NCBI GenBank assembly: GCA_041441455.1
Contig: JASDTB010000038.1
Location: forward strand, 1 to 64,000
DNA from: JAFIHK01 sp041441455
Lineage (GTDB): Bacteria; Bacteroidota; Bacteroidia; Bacteroidales; UBA932
Length of the DNA: 64,000 nucleotides
Reading direction: 5' to 3'
The notes beneath the pieces were generated by a model. It saw only the letters and a program-made list of their open reading frames with translations, had not been told where the DNA came from and did not search any database. Made by a program: the position numbers and the translations under genes. Positions 49,403-57,738 of the stretch are shown here, piece after piece. Positions within the stretch are counted from its first letter, which is position 1, and each line of letters starts with the position of its first letter.

Positions 49403-52400
49403 CTATTCAAGGCTGAAGGGTAACCTGATTGTAAAACAGGCTCCTCCCAGCCTTTCTGATTTTCTATAGGATACACTTCCTTGACTCTGTTCGATTATAC
49501 TTCTGCATATAGCCAGTCCTAAACCTGTTCCACCGCTCTTTGTTGTGAAATTAGGCTTAAATAGTCTATGTGTAAGATTTTCTGGCACTCCTGTTCCATT
49601 GTCTTCGATGGAGATTGAGTAGTATTTCTCCTCTTTTGTGAGCGAGACCAGAATCTTTCCATTTAGTTGTCCCTCTAAGGCTTGCACAGCATTTGACAAT
49701 AGATTAACCAACACTCTTGCAAGCTGCGTCTTTCTAGCCAGAATCATTGCATCACGTTCTACCTCGCTCTCGAAATTTACAGAGATATTATCACGAGTAT
49801 TGAATAATACTATCTGCTCTAAAATTAGGTTGTTGACGTCAACTTTTGTTAAGTCTTCGGAGTAGAAACGAGAAAAACTTGAAAATTCAGATGCCGCATC
49901 GGACAGGATATCAATCTGTTCTATGAGTGAGTTTGCTAAAGCATCAAATCTCTCCTCCCATCCTTGAATGTTCTGCTGTTTGAGTCGAACAAGGTGCTGA
50001 ATACTCAATCGCATAGGTGTCAGTGGATTTTTAATCTCATGAGCAATCTGTCTTGCCATCTCTCGCCAAGCTTGTTCTCTCTCACTTTGCGCCAACTGTC
50101 TTGTACTCTCTTCGAGATCGTCAACCATCTTATTGTAGGCAGCTACCAGGATACCTAACTCATCTTTGTTATTGTAGTCGATATGTTCAGCAGACTGTCC
50201 TACCTCTATGATTCTCATTTTTCTACTAATTTCTGCAAGTGGCTTGGATAGCGAATTAGATAGTGCAATCCCTCCAAAAACAGCCCCTAACAAAAGAAGC
50301 AGATAGATATTGATAATAGTTGCAATAATGTTTGATGCCTCAGCGCCAATGTCGTTCTTTCTAGAAAAATATGGAATATTTACGATTGCTATTATTTTTC
50401 CATCTTTATTTAACAGAGGTGCATACAGAGAGTAATATGTTAAATTTCCAATTTTTTCTTGATTGATTACTTGCTTTTTATGATTGTATACAATCTCTTT
50501 GAAAGCATACGGATTCATCCTAAAACCAACAAGATAACTATCGAACATCTCCTTTTGGGTGGTGCGCACCATAACTCCATTCGGTGCATATAGATTTATG
50601 TCTATTTGTGCATTATTAGAGAGTCTTGTTAATGATTCAAATAGTTTGTTGTTGTAAAACTGAGGATCTTTATAGTTTCCAACATATTTGCTAAAATATG
50701 CCAAAGTTGATTGAACAGTCTGAATCTTCTCCTCCATCTGACCTCTATTGCTCTCTTTGAAGTAATTTAAACTGAACCATATACTTCCGGCACCCATACT
50801 TATAAGGGCAAAGACAAGTGATGCAAGAATTAAAAAGGTAATCTTTCTTCGGAAAGAGTTTTTTGGTAGTTCGGTAAAAATTGACTTGTGGCGAATCCTT
50901 ATCAATCCAAACATGATTAAAGAGAAAAACAAAACAATATATGAGAAAGATACTATATATGGGAAGATACTTCGCTCAGGACGACTGATTACAATAACAC
51001 TTTCAGAAGATACCCTATTGACAAAATGGACATAGTTATCTTTTCTAACAACATTATAACCAATCTCTTTTGCATCTTCAAAAGAGTAGCTATAATTAAA
51101 TCGACCACCATATGATATCAATCTGCCATTCAGATATTTTGCATAAGAATAACTTGTTGGCATATTCAGGTTATCAATTTGCTTGTGATTCAAGAGAATG
51201 TCTGGATATCCAATAGCCTCTTTGATAAATTTTGACTCTAATTCAATAAAAATATTTAGCTCTCCCGAAAAGCTCGGATAACTGAATACTCCTAAATAAC
51301 TGATTCTTCCGTTGTAGTTATTCATGAAGAAAAATCTAGATCGATCATACAGAGGAATACCATACTTAAATAGCTCTTCCTGATAGTACGCTTGGCAATA
51401 CACTATATCGGAATAGTTATCCAATTCTAAGATTGAAGTCGGGCGACATACCCTTATTCGTCTGTCGTATCTTTGCTCTAAGTTCCAAGTGTAAACTTCT
51501 GTAAGATAATAGTTTAAGACCTCTTCTTCACCATTTTCGGCATACATTCTGATTAAAGGATCACTTGCGATGTACTGTTCTATAGACTTTAACTGTAACT
51601 CTACATTAAGGTCACGCTCCACCGACATTTTAGTTGTCCACACTTTATTTCTATTATACTCTTTTTTAAAGCCATAGACACTTACTACGATCAAAGAATA
51701 TAGAGAGATGATGAAGATATAGACAAGCATCGGCTTAAGCCTTAGGAACGAAAACTTCCTTAATGAAGCAAATGGAGCTCTTAGCATTTGTATCGTAAAG
51801 AGTAGTGCGATAAAAAGAAGGACGTAAGAGAAATAGACAAGAATTGTATAGAACGAAATCTCATCAATTTTAAATAATTCCAGAGTAATGTTTGAGTTCA
51901 AGATTAAAGACCTTAAACTTATATGGATATATGGTATTAACAACAATGGAACAAGCGCTAGTACAAAGACCATTCTTCGTCTGACTTTTTTGGATGCTCT
52001 CACATATTGTAAATTGATTGTTTTCCGAATCATAAAGAGAGCAGAGATAATCAAAAAGACGAAAAGGTTTAGTAATAGCAGGTCGGCAAGAGATTTAAAA
52101 AGCTCAAAGTCAGCATAAAGCGTAGGAGAGAAGAGTTCTAGATCTGACTCTAAGACAGATGATAAGTATCCTGCCATGAATCTCATGAAAATCAACACAA
52201 AAGTTGTTGCATAGAACATTTTTAGTGTTCTCTTCGATTGTAGTTCTGAGAAAAGAGCAAGGATTATAAAGATAACAGACAGCCATCTTAGAACAACTCC
52301 TGTCTGCCCAATGAAATTAGGAGTAACTTTAAGAACTGAAAAAAGAATTGCTCCATCTTTCCCTTTGACAATATATGATTCATCAAAAGTTACTGGCACA

Positions 52401-52972
52401 ATACTAAGTGATTTACTAAGTGCTAAATTCGGGTTTACTTCATTTTTTAGAACTTCGTTATCTGTATTGTAGTCAGTTTGAATCAATAGTGCCGAAATAA
52501 CTGTAACGTCGGCTCTTTTATAAACTTTGACAACATACCAAGCTGAACCTAAACTAACATATTGCTCTACACCAACATTTTGACTAATATAAGCAAGAGG
52601 AGTATTTGTCACACCTCTGCTGCTCATATAATTTATTCTGTAACCAAAAGGATAAACATCGATATCATCATTTGCGATAGGTAATTGATTAACCCATGAT
52701 TGAAGGGTATCGTCGCAAAAACGGTAGATAACCATATCGGAAGGGAGTTCTGGGAATACGATAAACTCATTTTTGGGGATATCTAAAGCTTGTTTAGCAA
52801 ATGTATCTAATACCTCTTGTCTACTATGAAGTCTTGTTTCAAGATTTTTTACGGCTCTGTCAATCGAATCCGATGATGTGAATTCAAAAAAGGAGATGAT
52901 TACAAAAAAGAGGGCAAGTGCCCAAAGTATAGTGCTTCTGTGTTTTAACACCGATGAAATTTCCTCTTTCAT
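49403..52972 (-). CDS. NtrY-like membrane sensor histidine kinase
   Basis: A 1,189-residue kinase. The first part has a membrane helix (ILWALALFFVIISFFEF), an extracytoplasmic domain, then a cluster of helices (WLSVIFIILALFSELQSK; LLLLNLFVFLIISALFMI; MVFVLALVPLLLIPYIHI and more). A second extracytoplasmic domain precedes another helix pair. Then come HAMP (LSKPLAEISRKMRIIEVGQS), HisKA with the phosphorylated His in QIAHEIKNPLTPMRL, and HATPase with the N-box, DNGTGVP and GGTGLGLAICRSI. The layout is that of NtrY. rlmH lies 10 bases upstream on the same strand. An NtrX-like regulator 1 kb away is the probable partner. Confidence 0.85.
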   Translation of the reverse strand: MKEEISSVLKHRSTILWALALFFVIISFFEFTSSDSIDRAVKNLETRLHSRQEVLDTFAKQALDIPKNEFIVFPELPSDMVIYRFCDDTLQSWVNQLPIANDDIDVYPFGYRINYMSSRGVTNTPLAYISQNVGVEQYVSLGSAWYVVKVYKRADVTVISALLIQTDYNTDNEVLKNEVNPNLALSKSLSIVPVTFDESYIVKGKDGAILFSVLKVTPNFIGQTGVVLRWLSVIFIILALFSELQSKRTLKMFYATTFVLIFMRFMAGYLSSVLESDLELFSPTLYADFELFKSLADLLLLNLFVFLIISALFMIRKTINLQYVRASKKVRRRMVFVLALVPLLLIPYIHISLRSLILNSNITLELFKIDEISFYTILVYFSYVLLFIALLFTIQMLRAPFASLRKFSFLRLKPMLVYIFIISLYSLIVVSVYGFKKEYNRNKVWTTKMSVERDLNVELQLKSIEQYIASDPLIRMYAENGEEEVLNYYLTEVYTWNLEQRYDRRIRVCRPTSILELDNYSDIVYCQAYYQEELFKYGIPLYDRSRFFFMNNYNGRISYLGVFSYPSFSGELNIFIELESKFIKEAIGYPDILLNHKQIDNLNMPTSYSYAKYLNGRLISYGGRFNYSYSFEDAKEIGYNVVRKDNYVHFVNRVSSESVIVISRPERSIFPYIVSFSYIVLFFSLIMFGLIRIRHKSIFTELPKNSFRRKITFLILASLVFALISMGAGSIWFSLNYFKESNRGQMEEKIQTVQSTLAYFSKYVGNYKDPQFYNNKLFESLTRLSNNAQIDINLYAPNGVMVRTTQKEMFDSYLVGFRMNPYAFKEIVYNHKKQVINQEKIGNLTYYSLYAPLLNKDGKIIAIVNIPYFSRKNDIGAEASNIIATIINIYLLLLLGAVFGGIALSNSLSKPLAEISRKMRIIEVGQSAEHIDYNNKDELGILVAAYNKMVDDLEESTRQLAQSEREQAWREMARQIAHEIKNPLTPMRLSIQHLVRLKQQNIQGWEERFDALANSLIEQIDILSDAASEFSSFSRFYSEDLTKVDVNNLILEQIVLFNTRDNISVNFESEVERDAMILARKTQLARVLVNLLSNAVQALEGQLNGKILVSLTKEEKYYSISIEDNGTGVPENLTHRLFKPNFTTKSGGTGLGLAICRSIIEQSQGSVSYRKSERLGGACFTIRLPFSLE

Positions 52973-52982
52973 TCCCTTAATA

Positions 52983-53456
52983 TTATCTGTGGTGGTATGG
53001 TTCTCCTTTGATTATTGTGTAGGCTCTATAGAGCTGTTCTGTAAAGATAACTCTAATCATCTGATGAGAAAAAGTCATTGCAGACATTGAGAGCTTATCG
53101 TTTGCCCTTTTATAGACTTCATCCGAAAATCCATAAGCACCTCCTACTACAAAGACTAAATTTTTTGTCCCTTTAACTCCCTTTTTGTTGATAAAGTCAG
53201 CAAACTCTTCGGATGACAACATTTTCCCCCTTTCATCCAACAAAACAACTTCGTCTCCCTCTTTGATATACTTTAAAATCAACTCACCCTCTCTCTCCTT
53301 GATTTGGTTCACCGACATTCCTGAAACAGACTTAAGCTCTGGTATTTCAAATGCCTCAAACTTAACATAGTGTTTGAGTCGTGACTCGTAGAGAGTTGTA
53401 CCTTGCTTAACCCATGGTACATCAGTTTTTCCGGTGAGTAAAAAGGTTATCTTCAT
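52983..53456 (-). CDS. rlmH: 23S rRNA (pseudouridine1915-N3)-methyltransferase RlmH
   Basis: A 157-residue SPOUT methyltransferase from the ATG at 53456, the Met at residue 3 of a longer frame that opens at a TTG. The knotted AdoMet site is LVFVVGGAYGFSDEVYKRA, followed by KLSMSAMTFSHQMIRVIFTE, and the C-terminus YRAYTIIKGEPYHH is diagnostic of RlmH. It methylates the pseudouridine of helix 69 on assembled ribosomes. It sits directly before the large kinase gene. Confidence 0.95.
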   Translation of the reverse strand: MKITFLLTGKTDVPWVKQGTTLYESRLKHYVKFEAFEIPELKSVSGMSVNQIKEREGELILKYIKEGDEVVLLDERGKMLSSEEFADFINKKGVKGTKNLVFVVGGAYGFSDEVYKRANDKLSMSAMTFSHQMIRVIFTEQLYRAYTIIKGEPYHHR

Positions 53457-53557
53457 ATACAAATGTAGGAATTATTGGTCTATTTTAATAATTGTTATTT
53501 GGAGCATATGGCTCGATTTTTGTATCTTTATCTTATTCAAGAAAAATTGCAAAAATA

Positions 53558-53959
53558 ATGAGATCCTTATTTACAGTATTAGTTGCAACAATCATTCCTT
53601 TCTGCGCATTAAGTGCTCAGAATAGTGGTGAGCATCAGGATGTGTTTGTTCCAATTTCAAAATACATTCAGAGTGGTGACGCCGAAAAATTGTCAGCATG
53701 GTTTGCCTCGAATTTAGAAATAGATATTTTGGGCAACATTAATGTCACTAGCAAGGCGCAAGCAAAGCAGGTGATAAAGGACTTCTTCTCAAACAACACA
53801 CCCAAGGCGTTTACTGTAGTTCACAGAAGCGGAAAACCACCAATGAAGTATGCAATTGGAAATCTGAGTGCAGGTGGGCAAAAGTTTAGGGTGACTTTGT
53901 TTGTCAAGACTCAGGATGATGGTAACTTTATTCAAAGTATTAGAATAGAAAAAGAGTAG
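53558..53959 (+). CDS. DUF4783 exported protein
   Basis: A 133-residue protein from the ATG at 53558; an in-frame upstream extension has no support. The signal sequence is MRSLFTVLVATIIPFCALSA. The mature domain is a small NTF2-like alpha/beta fold: VFVPISKYIQSGDAEKLSAW, ASNLEIDILGN, AKQVIKDFFSNNTPKAFTVV, and ending FIQSIRIEKE. DUF4783 proteins are common in Bacteroidota and of unknown function. The divergent rlmH start is about 100 bases away. The stop codon lies inside the stem of a strong terminator. Confidence 0.85.
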   Translation: MRSLFTVLVATIIPFCALSAQNSGEHQDVFVPISKYIQSGDAEKLSAWFASNLEIDILGNINVTSKAQAKQVIKDFFSNNTPKAFTVVHRSGKPPMKYAIGNLSAGGQKFRVTLFVKTQDDGNFIQSIRIEKE

Positions 53960-53990
53960 CCGAAAAGCTACTCTTTCTTTTTTTTCTTTT
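53951..53990 (+). terminator. terminator of the DUF4783 gene
   Basis: AAAGAGTAGC (53951-53960) pairs perfectly with GCTACTCTTT (53967-53976), followed by a long T-rich run to about 53990. The stop codon TAG at 53957-53959 is inside the stem. Confidence 0.9.
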
Positions 53991-53999
53991 TCTCGATTC

Positions 54000-55163
54000 C
54001 TATCTGAATACAGGACTGGCGTAAGCCAAAACATCAGATTTTGTAATTCTGTTATTACTTAAAATCAGAAGTCTCTCCATTACGTTTCTTAGCTCACGAA
54101 TATTACCCGTCCATTTGTATTGAGCGAGCTCGTTAATTGCATCTTCGTCAATTTCTCGTTTGATCATACCTGTCTCTTCGCAAATTGTCTCGATAAAGTG
54201 GCGCGCCAAAAGTGGAATATCCTCTTTTCTTTGTGCCAAAGGTGGTACATGAATTACTATTACACTTAATCTATGATAAAGGTCTTCGCGGAAAGAACCC
54301 TTTGCTATCTCTTCAACAAGATTTTTGTTGGTTGCAGCAACAACTCTCACTTTTACATTGATGTCTTTGTCCGACCCTACTCTACTCAATTTGTTCTCCT
54401 GCAACACTCTCAACACCTTTGCTTGTGCAGCAAGACTCATATCGCCAATCTCATCTAAAAATAGGGTTCCACCGTCTGCTTGTTCAAACTTCCCTTTATG
54501 TTGTTTTACTGCCGAAGTAAATGCTCCCTTTTCATGACCAAATAGTTCACTCTCAATCAACTCTCCAGGAATTGCTGCGCAGTTTACCTCTATGAACGGC
54601 ATGCTATTTCTTGAGCTTTTTTCGTGTAGCCATCTTGCTACCAACTCTTTACCAGTACCATTTGAACCTGTTATTAGAACTCTTGCATCTGTTGGAGCTA
54701 CTCTGTCAATCATGTCTTTAATATGGCTGATAGCTGGCGACACACCAACGATTTCTGGAATTTTTGACACTCTCTTTTTCAGAATCTTCGTCTCTTTAAC
54801 CAGTGTTGTCTTATCGGTTGCATTTCTAAGAGTAATCAGGATTCTATTCAAATCTAGTGGTTTTTGAATAAAGTCAAAAGCACCTTTCTTAATACACTCA
54901 ACGGCAGTATCGATTGAGCCGTGGCCAGAAATCATGATTACGGCTGCTTCACAACCTGCTTCATTTAGTTTTTCTAAAAGCTCCATGCCATCCATATTTG
55001 GCATTTTGATGTCAGAAAAAATAGCGTCATAGCTATTGGCTGTAGCCATTGCTAAACCCTCTACGCCATCTGATGCTAATGCAATTTCGTGACCTTCGAA
55101 TTCCAGGATCTCTTTGAGAGTATTCCTGATACTTCTCTCGTCGTCGATAATGAGCAATTTCAT
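54000..55163 (-). CDS. NtrX/NtrC-like response regulator without DNA-binding domain
   Basis: A 387-residue regulator. The receiver domain has Asp7/Asp8 (LLIIDDERS) and phospho-acceptor Asp51 in FSDIKMPNMDG. The central AAA+ domain (about 140-370) has Walker A GSNGTGKELVARW, Walker B FLDEIGDM and LFGHEKGAFTSAVKQHKGKF, where the sigma-54 contact loop reads GAFTSA rather than GAFTGA. The protein stops soon after NIRELRNVMERLLILSNN; the Fis-type helix-turn-helix of NtrC is absent. It would have to act without its own DNA contact, or through other chemistry. ppx lies 11 bases upstream on the same strand. Confidence 0.85.
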   Translation of the reverse strand: MKLLIIDDERSIRNTLKEILEFEGHEIALASDGVEGLAMATANSYDAIFSDIKMPNMDGMELLEKLNEAGCEAAVIMISGHGSIDTAVECIKKGAFDFIQKPLDLNRILITLRNATDKTTLVKETKILKKRVSKIPEIVGVSPAISHIKDMIDRVAPTDARVLITGSNGTGKELVARWLHEKSSRNSMPFIEVNCAAIPGELIESELFGHEKGAFTSAVKQHKGKFEQADGGTLFLDEIGDMSLAAQAKVLRVLQENKLSRVGSDKDINVKVRVVAATNKNLVEEIAKGSFREDLYHRLSVIVIHVPPLAQRKEDIPLLARHFIETICEETGMIKREIDEDAINELAQYKWTGNIRELRNVMERLLILSNNRITKSDVLAYASPVFR

Positions 55164-55174
55164 ATTTTAATCAA

Positions 55175-56101
55175 TTAATTTTCTGTTAATTCTCTGTATT
55201 TTTCGGCCATCACTCCCTCTTTAAGCGAAAATGATGACTGGTATATCTCTTTGAATCCGCATCTATCTTTTACCTTGTTGATGAAGATCGAAGCAAGCAC
55301 TATAAAGTCTATTCTAATCATCGACATCCCCGGCATCTGTTTGCGCTGCTCTGTTGTTGAAGACAATAGTCTTTGATGTAGAGCTTCAAAATCACTTAAT
55401 GGTATCTCCTTTGCTGGCAGAGACTTATCATCTTCTCCAGATGATAAAAGATCCCTGATTGTATCAAAAGAGCCCGATGATCCGACTAATAGTGAAGGTT
55501 TATAGGTCTCCACTACCGCCCACAGATCTTGAAGAGACTCCTCTATGAACTGCTCAATCTCCTCAATCTGAGATGTTGAGATTGGCTCCGATGGCATAAA
55601 TCTCTCCTTTAGCCTAGCCATTCCCAAAGGGTAGCTCTTTTTCCAAAGAATCTCATTTTTGTTTGCTAGAATGAACTCGTTGCTTCCGCCACCAATATCG
55701 AGCATCAGCACAACCTCATCATAAATAAACATCGCCTCTCTGATTCCTTTGTAGATCAACTCAGCCTCTCTATCTCCCGAAATGATTTGTATCTCAATTC
55801 CGAATTTCAGTTTGATACTCTCTGCAAACTCTTTGCCATTCTTGGCGTCTCGCACTGCGGAGGTAGCAAAAGCATATATATTCTCTACCCCTCCCTCTCG
55901 CTCTATCTCACTCATTATCTTATAAAGAGCCTCATGAGCCGACGAGAATGCATTATTCGATAAAACTCCCGACGAGAGTCCACCATCACCAAGTCTTGCT
56001 GGCGACTTGAATTCCCTGATTATATGACATTTGTCTTTTGAAATTTCTGCTAGCAGAAGGTTAAATACATTAGTTCCTAGATCTAGGACCGCAATCTTCA
56101 T
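55175..56101 (-). CDS. Ppx/GppA family exopolyphosphatase-type phosphatase
   Basis: A 308-residue ASKHA-fold phosphatase. The family start is intact (IAVLDLGTNVFNLLLAEI), as are ATSAVRDAKNGKEF and the second phosphate-binding loop VVLMLDIGGGSNEFILA. The GSSGSFDTIRDLL segment is also typical. Members hydrolyse polyphosphate or the 5' gamma phosphate of pppGpp; I cannot tell which from sequence. It is the short form, without the C-terminal HD-like domain. It leads an operon with the response regulator, so phosphate or stringent signalling may connect to that pathway. Confidence 0.85.
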   Translation of the reverse strand: MKIAVLDLGTNVFNLLLAEISKDKCHIIREFKSPARLGDGGLSSGVLSNNAFSSAHEALYKIMSEIEREGGVENIYAFATSAVRDAKNGKEFAESIKLKFGIEIQIISGDREAELIYKGIREAMFIYDEVVLMLDIGGGSNEFILANKNEILWKKSYPLGMARLKERFMPSEPISTSQIEEIEQFIEESLQDLWAVVETYKPSLLVGSSGSFDTIRDLLSSGEDDKSLPAKEIPLSDFEALHQRLLSSTTEQRKQMPGMSMIRIDFIVLASIFINKVKDRCGFKEIYQSSFSLKEGVMAEKYRELTEN

Positions 56102-56117
56102 CTTAGTTGTTTTTTTA

Positions 56118-56146
56118 CAAAGATAATCGATTTTTATGTATGTTTG
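56118..56146. promoter_or_regulatory. divergent promoter boxes between the ppx-like gene and cmk
   Basis: TATCTTTG on the minus strand (56125-56118) serves the ppx-like gene; TATGTTTG on the plus strand (56139-56146) serves cmk. Both match TAnnTTTG and give leaders of about 10-15 bases. The -33 elements are not obvious. Confidence 0.5.
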
Positions 56147-56164
56147 TCTTTACAATAATTGGGT

Positions 56165-56872
56165 ATGGAGATGGAAAAAATTATTATCGCCGTTGACGGC
56201 CACTCATCTACGGGTAAAAGCACTTTTGCTAAGGCTGTCGCTGCAAAATTAGGCTACATTTATGTTGACACAGGAGCACTTTATAGGGGAGTTACCTATT
56301 ATGCTCTCAAAAATGGATTGATTGATCTAAACAATAATATCGATAAAGAGAATTTAAAAGAGGCCTTAAAATCTATAGAGTTGAGATTCATTTTCTCTCC
56401 TTCTGTTGGAGCTAGTGAGCTTCATTTGAATGGAGTTAATATCGAAAAGGATATTAGAGGTCTAGAAGTTGCAGGAAGGGTAAGTATCGTTGCATCAATC
56501 CCTTTTGTAAGAGAGTTCGTTGATTCAATTCTTCACAAAGCCGGGGAAGAGAAGGGAGTAATTATGGATGGCAGGGACATTGGAACAGTTGTTTTTCCAG
56601 ATGCTGAGATAAAAATTTTCATGACTGCCGATCCTAAGGTAAGGGCAATGCGCAGATATAGAGAGATTATTGCAAAGGGAGAGAGCGCTGACTTTGATGA
56701 GGTGTTAGCAAATGTGATTGAAAGGGACAGACTCGACGAGACAAGGGAGACTGCCCCTTTGAGAAGAGCGCCTGATGCTATCTTTTTAGATAACAGCGAA
56801 ATGAATATGGACGACCAGATTGTTTGGTTTGTAAATAATTTTTCGGACAGATGGAACTTAAAATTGAAATAG
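56165..56872 (+). CDS. cmk: cytidylate kinase
   Basis: A 235-residue kinase that phosphorylates CMP and dCMP. The P-loop is AVDGHSSTGKSTFAKAVA, followed by LGYIYVDTGALYRGVTYYAL (substrate binding), IMDGRDIGTVVFPDAEIK and the lid region RRYREIIAKGESADFDEVL with RDRLDETRETAPL. Start at the ATG 56165; a second in-frame ATG lies two codons on, and the TTG at 56159 is less likely. The 3' end overlaps ispH by 22 bases, a coupling (cmk-ispH) common in many bacteria. Confidence 0.95.
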   Translation: MEMEKIIIAVDGHSSTGKSTFAKAVAAKLGYIYVDTGALYRGVTYYALKNGLIDLNNNIDKENLKEALKSIELRFIFSPSVGASELHLNGVNIEKDIRGLEVAGRVSIVASIPFVREFVDSILHKAGEEKGVIMDGRDIGTVVFPDAEIKIFMTADPKVRAMRRYREIIAKGESADFDEVLANVIERDRLDETRETAPLRRAPDAIFLDNSEMNMDDQIVWFVNNFSDRWNLKLK

Positions 56873-57738
56873 ATCCAAAATCGGGATTTTGTTATGGTGT
56901 CGTAAGAGCTATAAACCAGGCTGAGAGCTATATTGCATCTCACGGGTCTTTATACTCTCTTGGCGATATAGTTCATAATGGTTCGGAGATTGAAAGGCTA
57001 CGCAATAAAGGTCTTGAGACTATTGATAAATCTACACTTGAGAGTATCAAAAACAGACCTGTATTGTTCAGAGCTCATGGAGAACCACCTGAAAGTTACA
57101 AAATAGCAAAGGATAATAACCTACAGATTACAGATTGTACATGTCCTGTCGTTCTTAAACTTCAACAGAGAGTAAAAGATGCGTACGCAAATTTAAAAAG
57201 CGACAATGGTCAGATTTTAATCTATGGGAAACCTGGTCATGCAGAGGTAAACGGGCTTATTGGCCAAGTGGGAGGAGATGCCATAATTATTAGGAATTCA
57301 GATGATCTTGAAGGGATAGACTATTCTCGTCCTATCAATATTTTTTCTCAGACAACTAAGGAGCCTGCTGAATACACAAAAATCTGCAAAAAGATTCAAG
57401 AGAGAATTACTAAAGCAGGAGGTCCAATTGAAAGGTTCAAAGCATTTAACACCATCTGCAATCAAGTCTCTTCAAGGCATCCTCATTTAAAGGAGTTCTC
57501 TAAAAGACATAATGTTATAATCTTTGTAAGCGGAAGCGAGAGTTCGAATGGAAAGGTTTTATTTGAACACTGCAAATCGGTAAATGAGCGTTCTCATAAA
57601 ATCGAAAAGGGTTCGGAGATTAAGGTTGAGTGGTTTAAAGATGGAGATAGTGTTGGTATTTGTGGAGCAACGTCTACACCTGGATGGCTTCTAAATGATG
57701 TTGCAAAACATATCGAAGAGCTTAGCCATGGACAATGA
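56851..57738 (+). CDS. ispH: 4-hydroxy-3-methylbut-2-enyl diphosphate reductase
   Basis: A 295-residue iron-sulfur enzyme, the last step of the MEP isoprenoid pathway. Cluster-binding Cys are in SGFCYGVVRAI, TDCTCPVVLKL and TICNQVSSRHPH; the catalytic segment is HGEPPESY and NIFSQTTKEP. The overlap with cmk upstream and with priA downstream implies tight co-translation. This points to the non-mevalonate isoprenoid route in the organism. Confidence 0.95.
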   Translation: MELKIEIDPKSGFCYGVVRAINQAESYIASHGSLYSLGDIVHNGSEIERLRNKGLETIDKSTLESIKNRPVLFRAHGEPPESYKIAKDNNLQITDCTCPVVLKLQQRVKDAYANLKSDNGQILIYGKPGHAEVNGLIGQVGGDAIIIRNSDDLEGIDYSRPINIFSQTTKEPAEYTKICKKIQERITKAGGPIERFKAFNTICNQVSSRHPHLKEFSKRHNVIIFVSGSESSNGKVLFEHCKSVNERSHKIEKGSEIKVEWFKDGDSVGICGATSTPGWLLNDVAKHIEELSHGQ

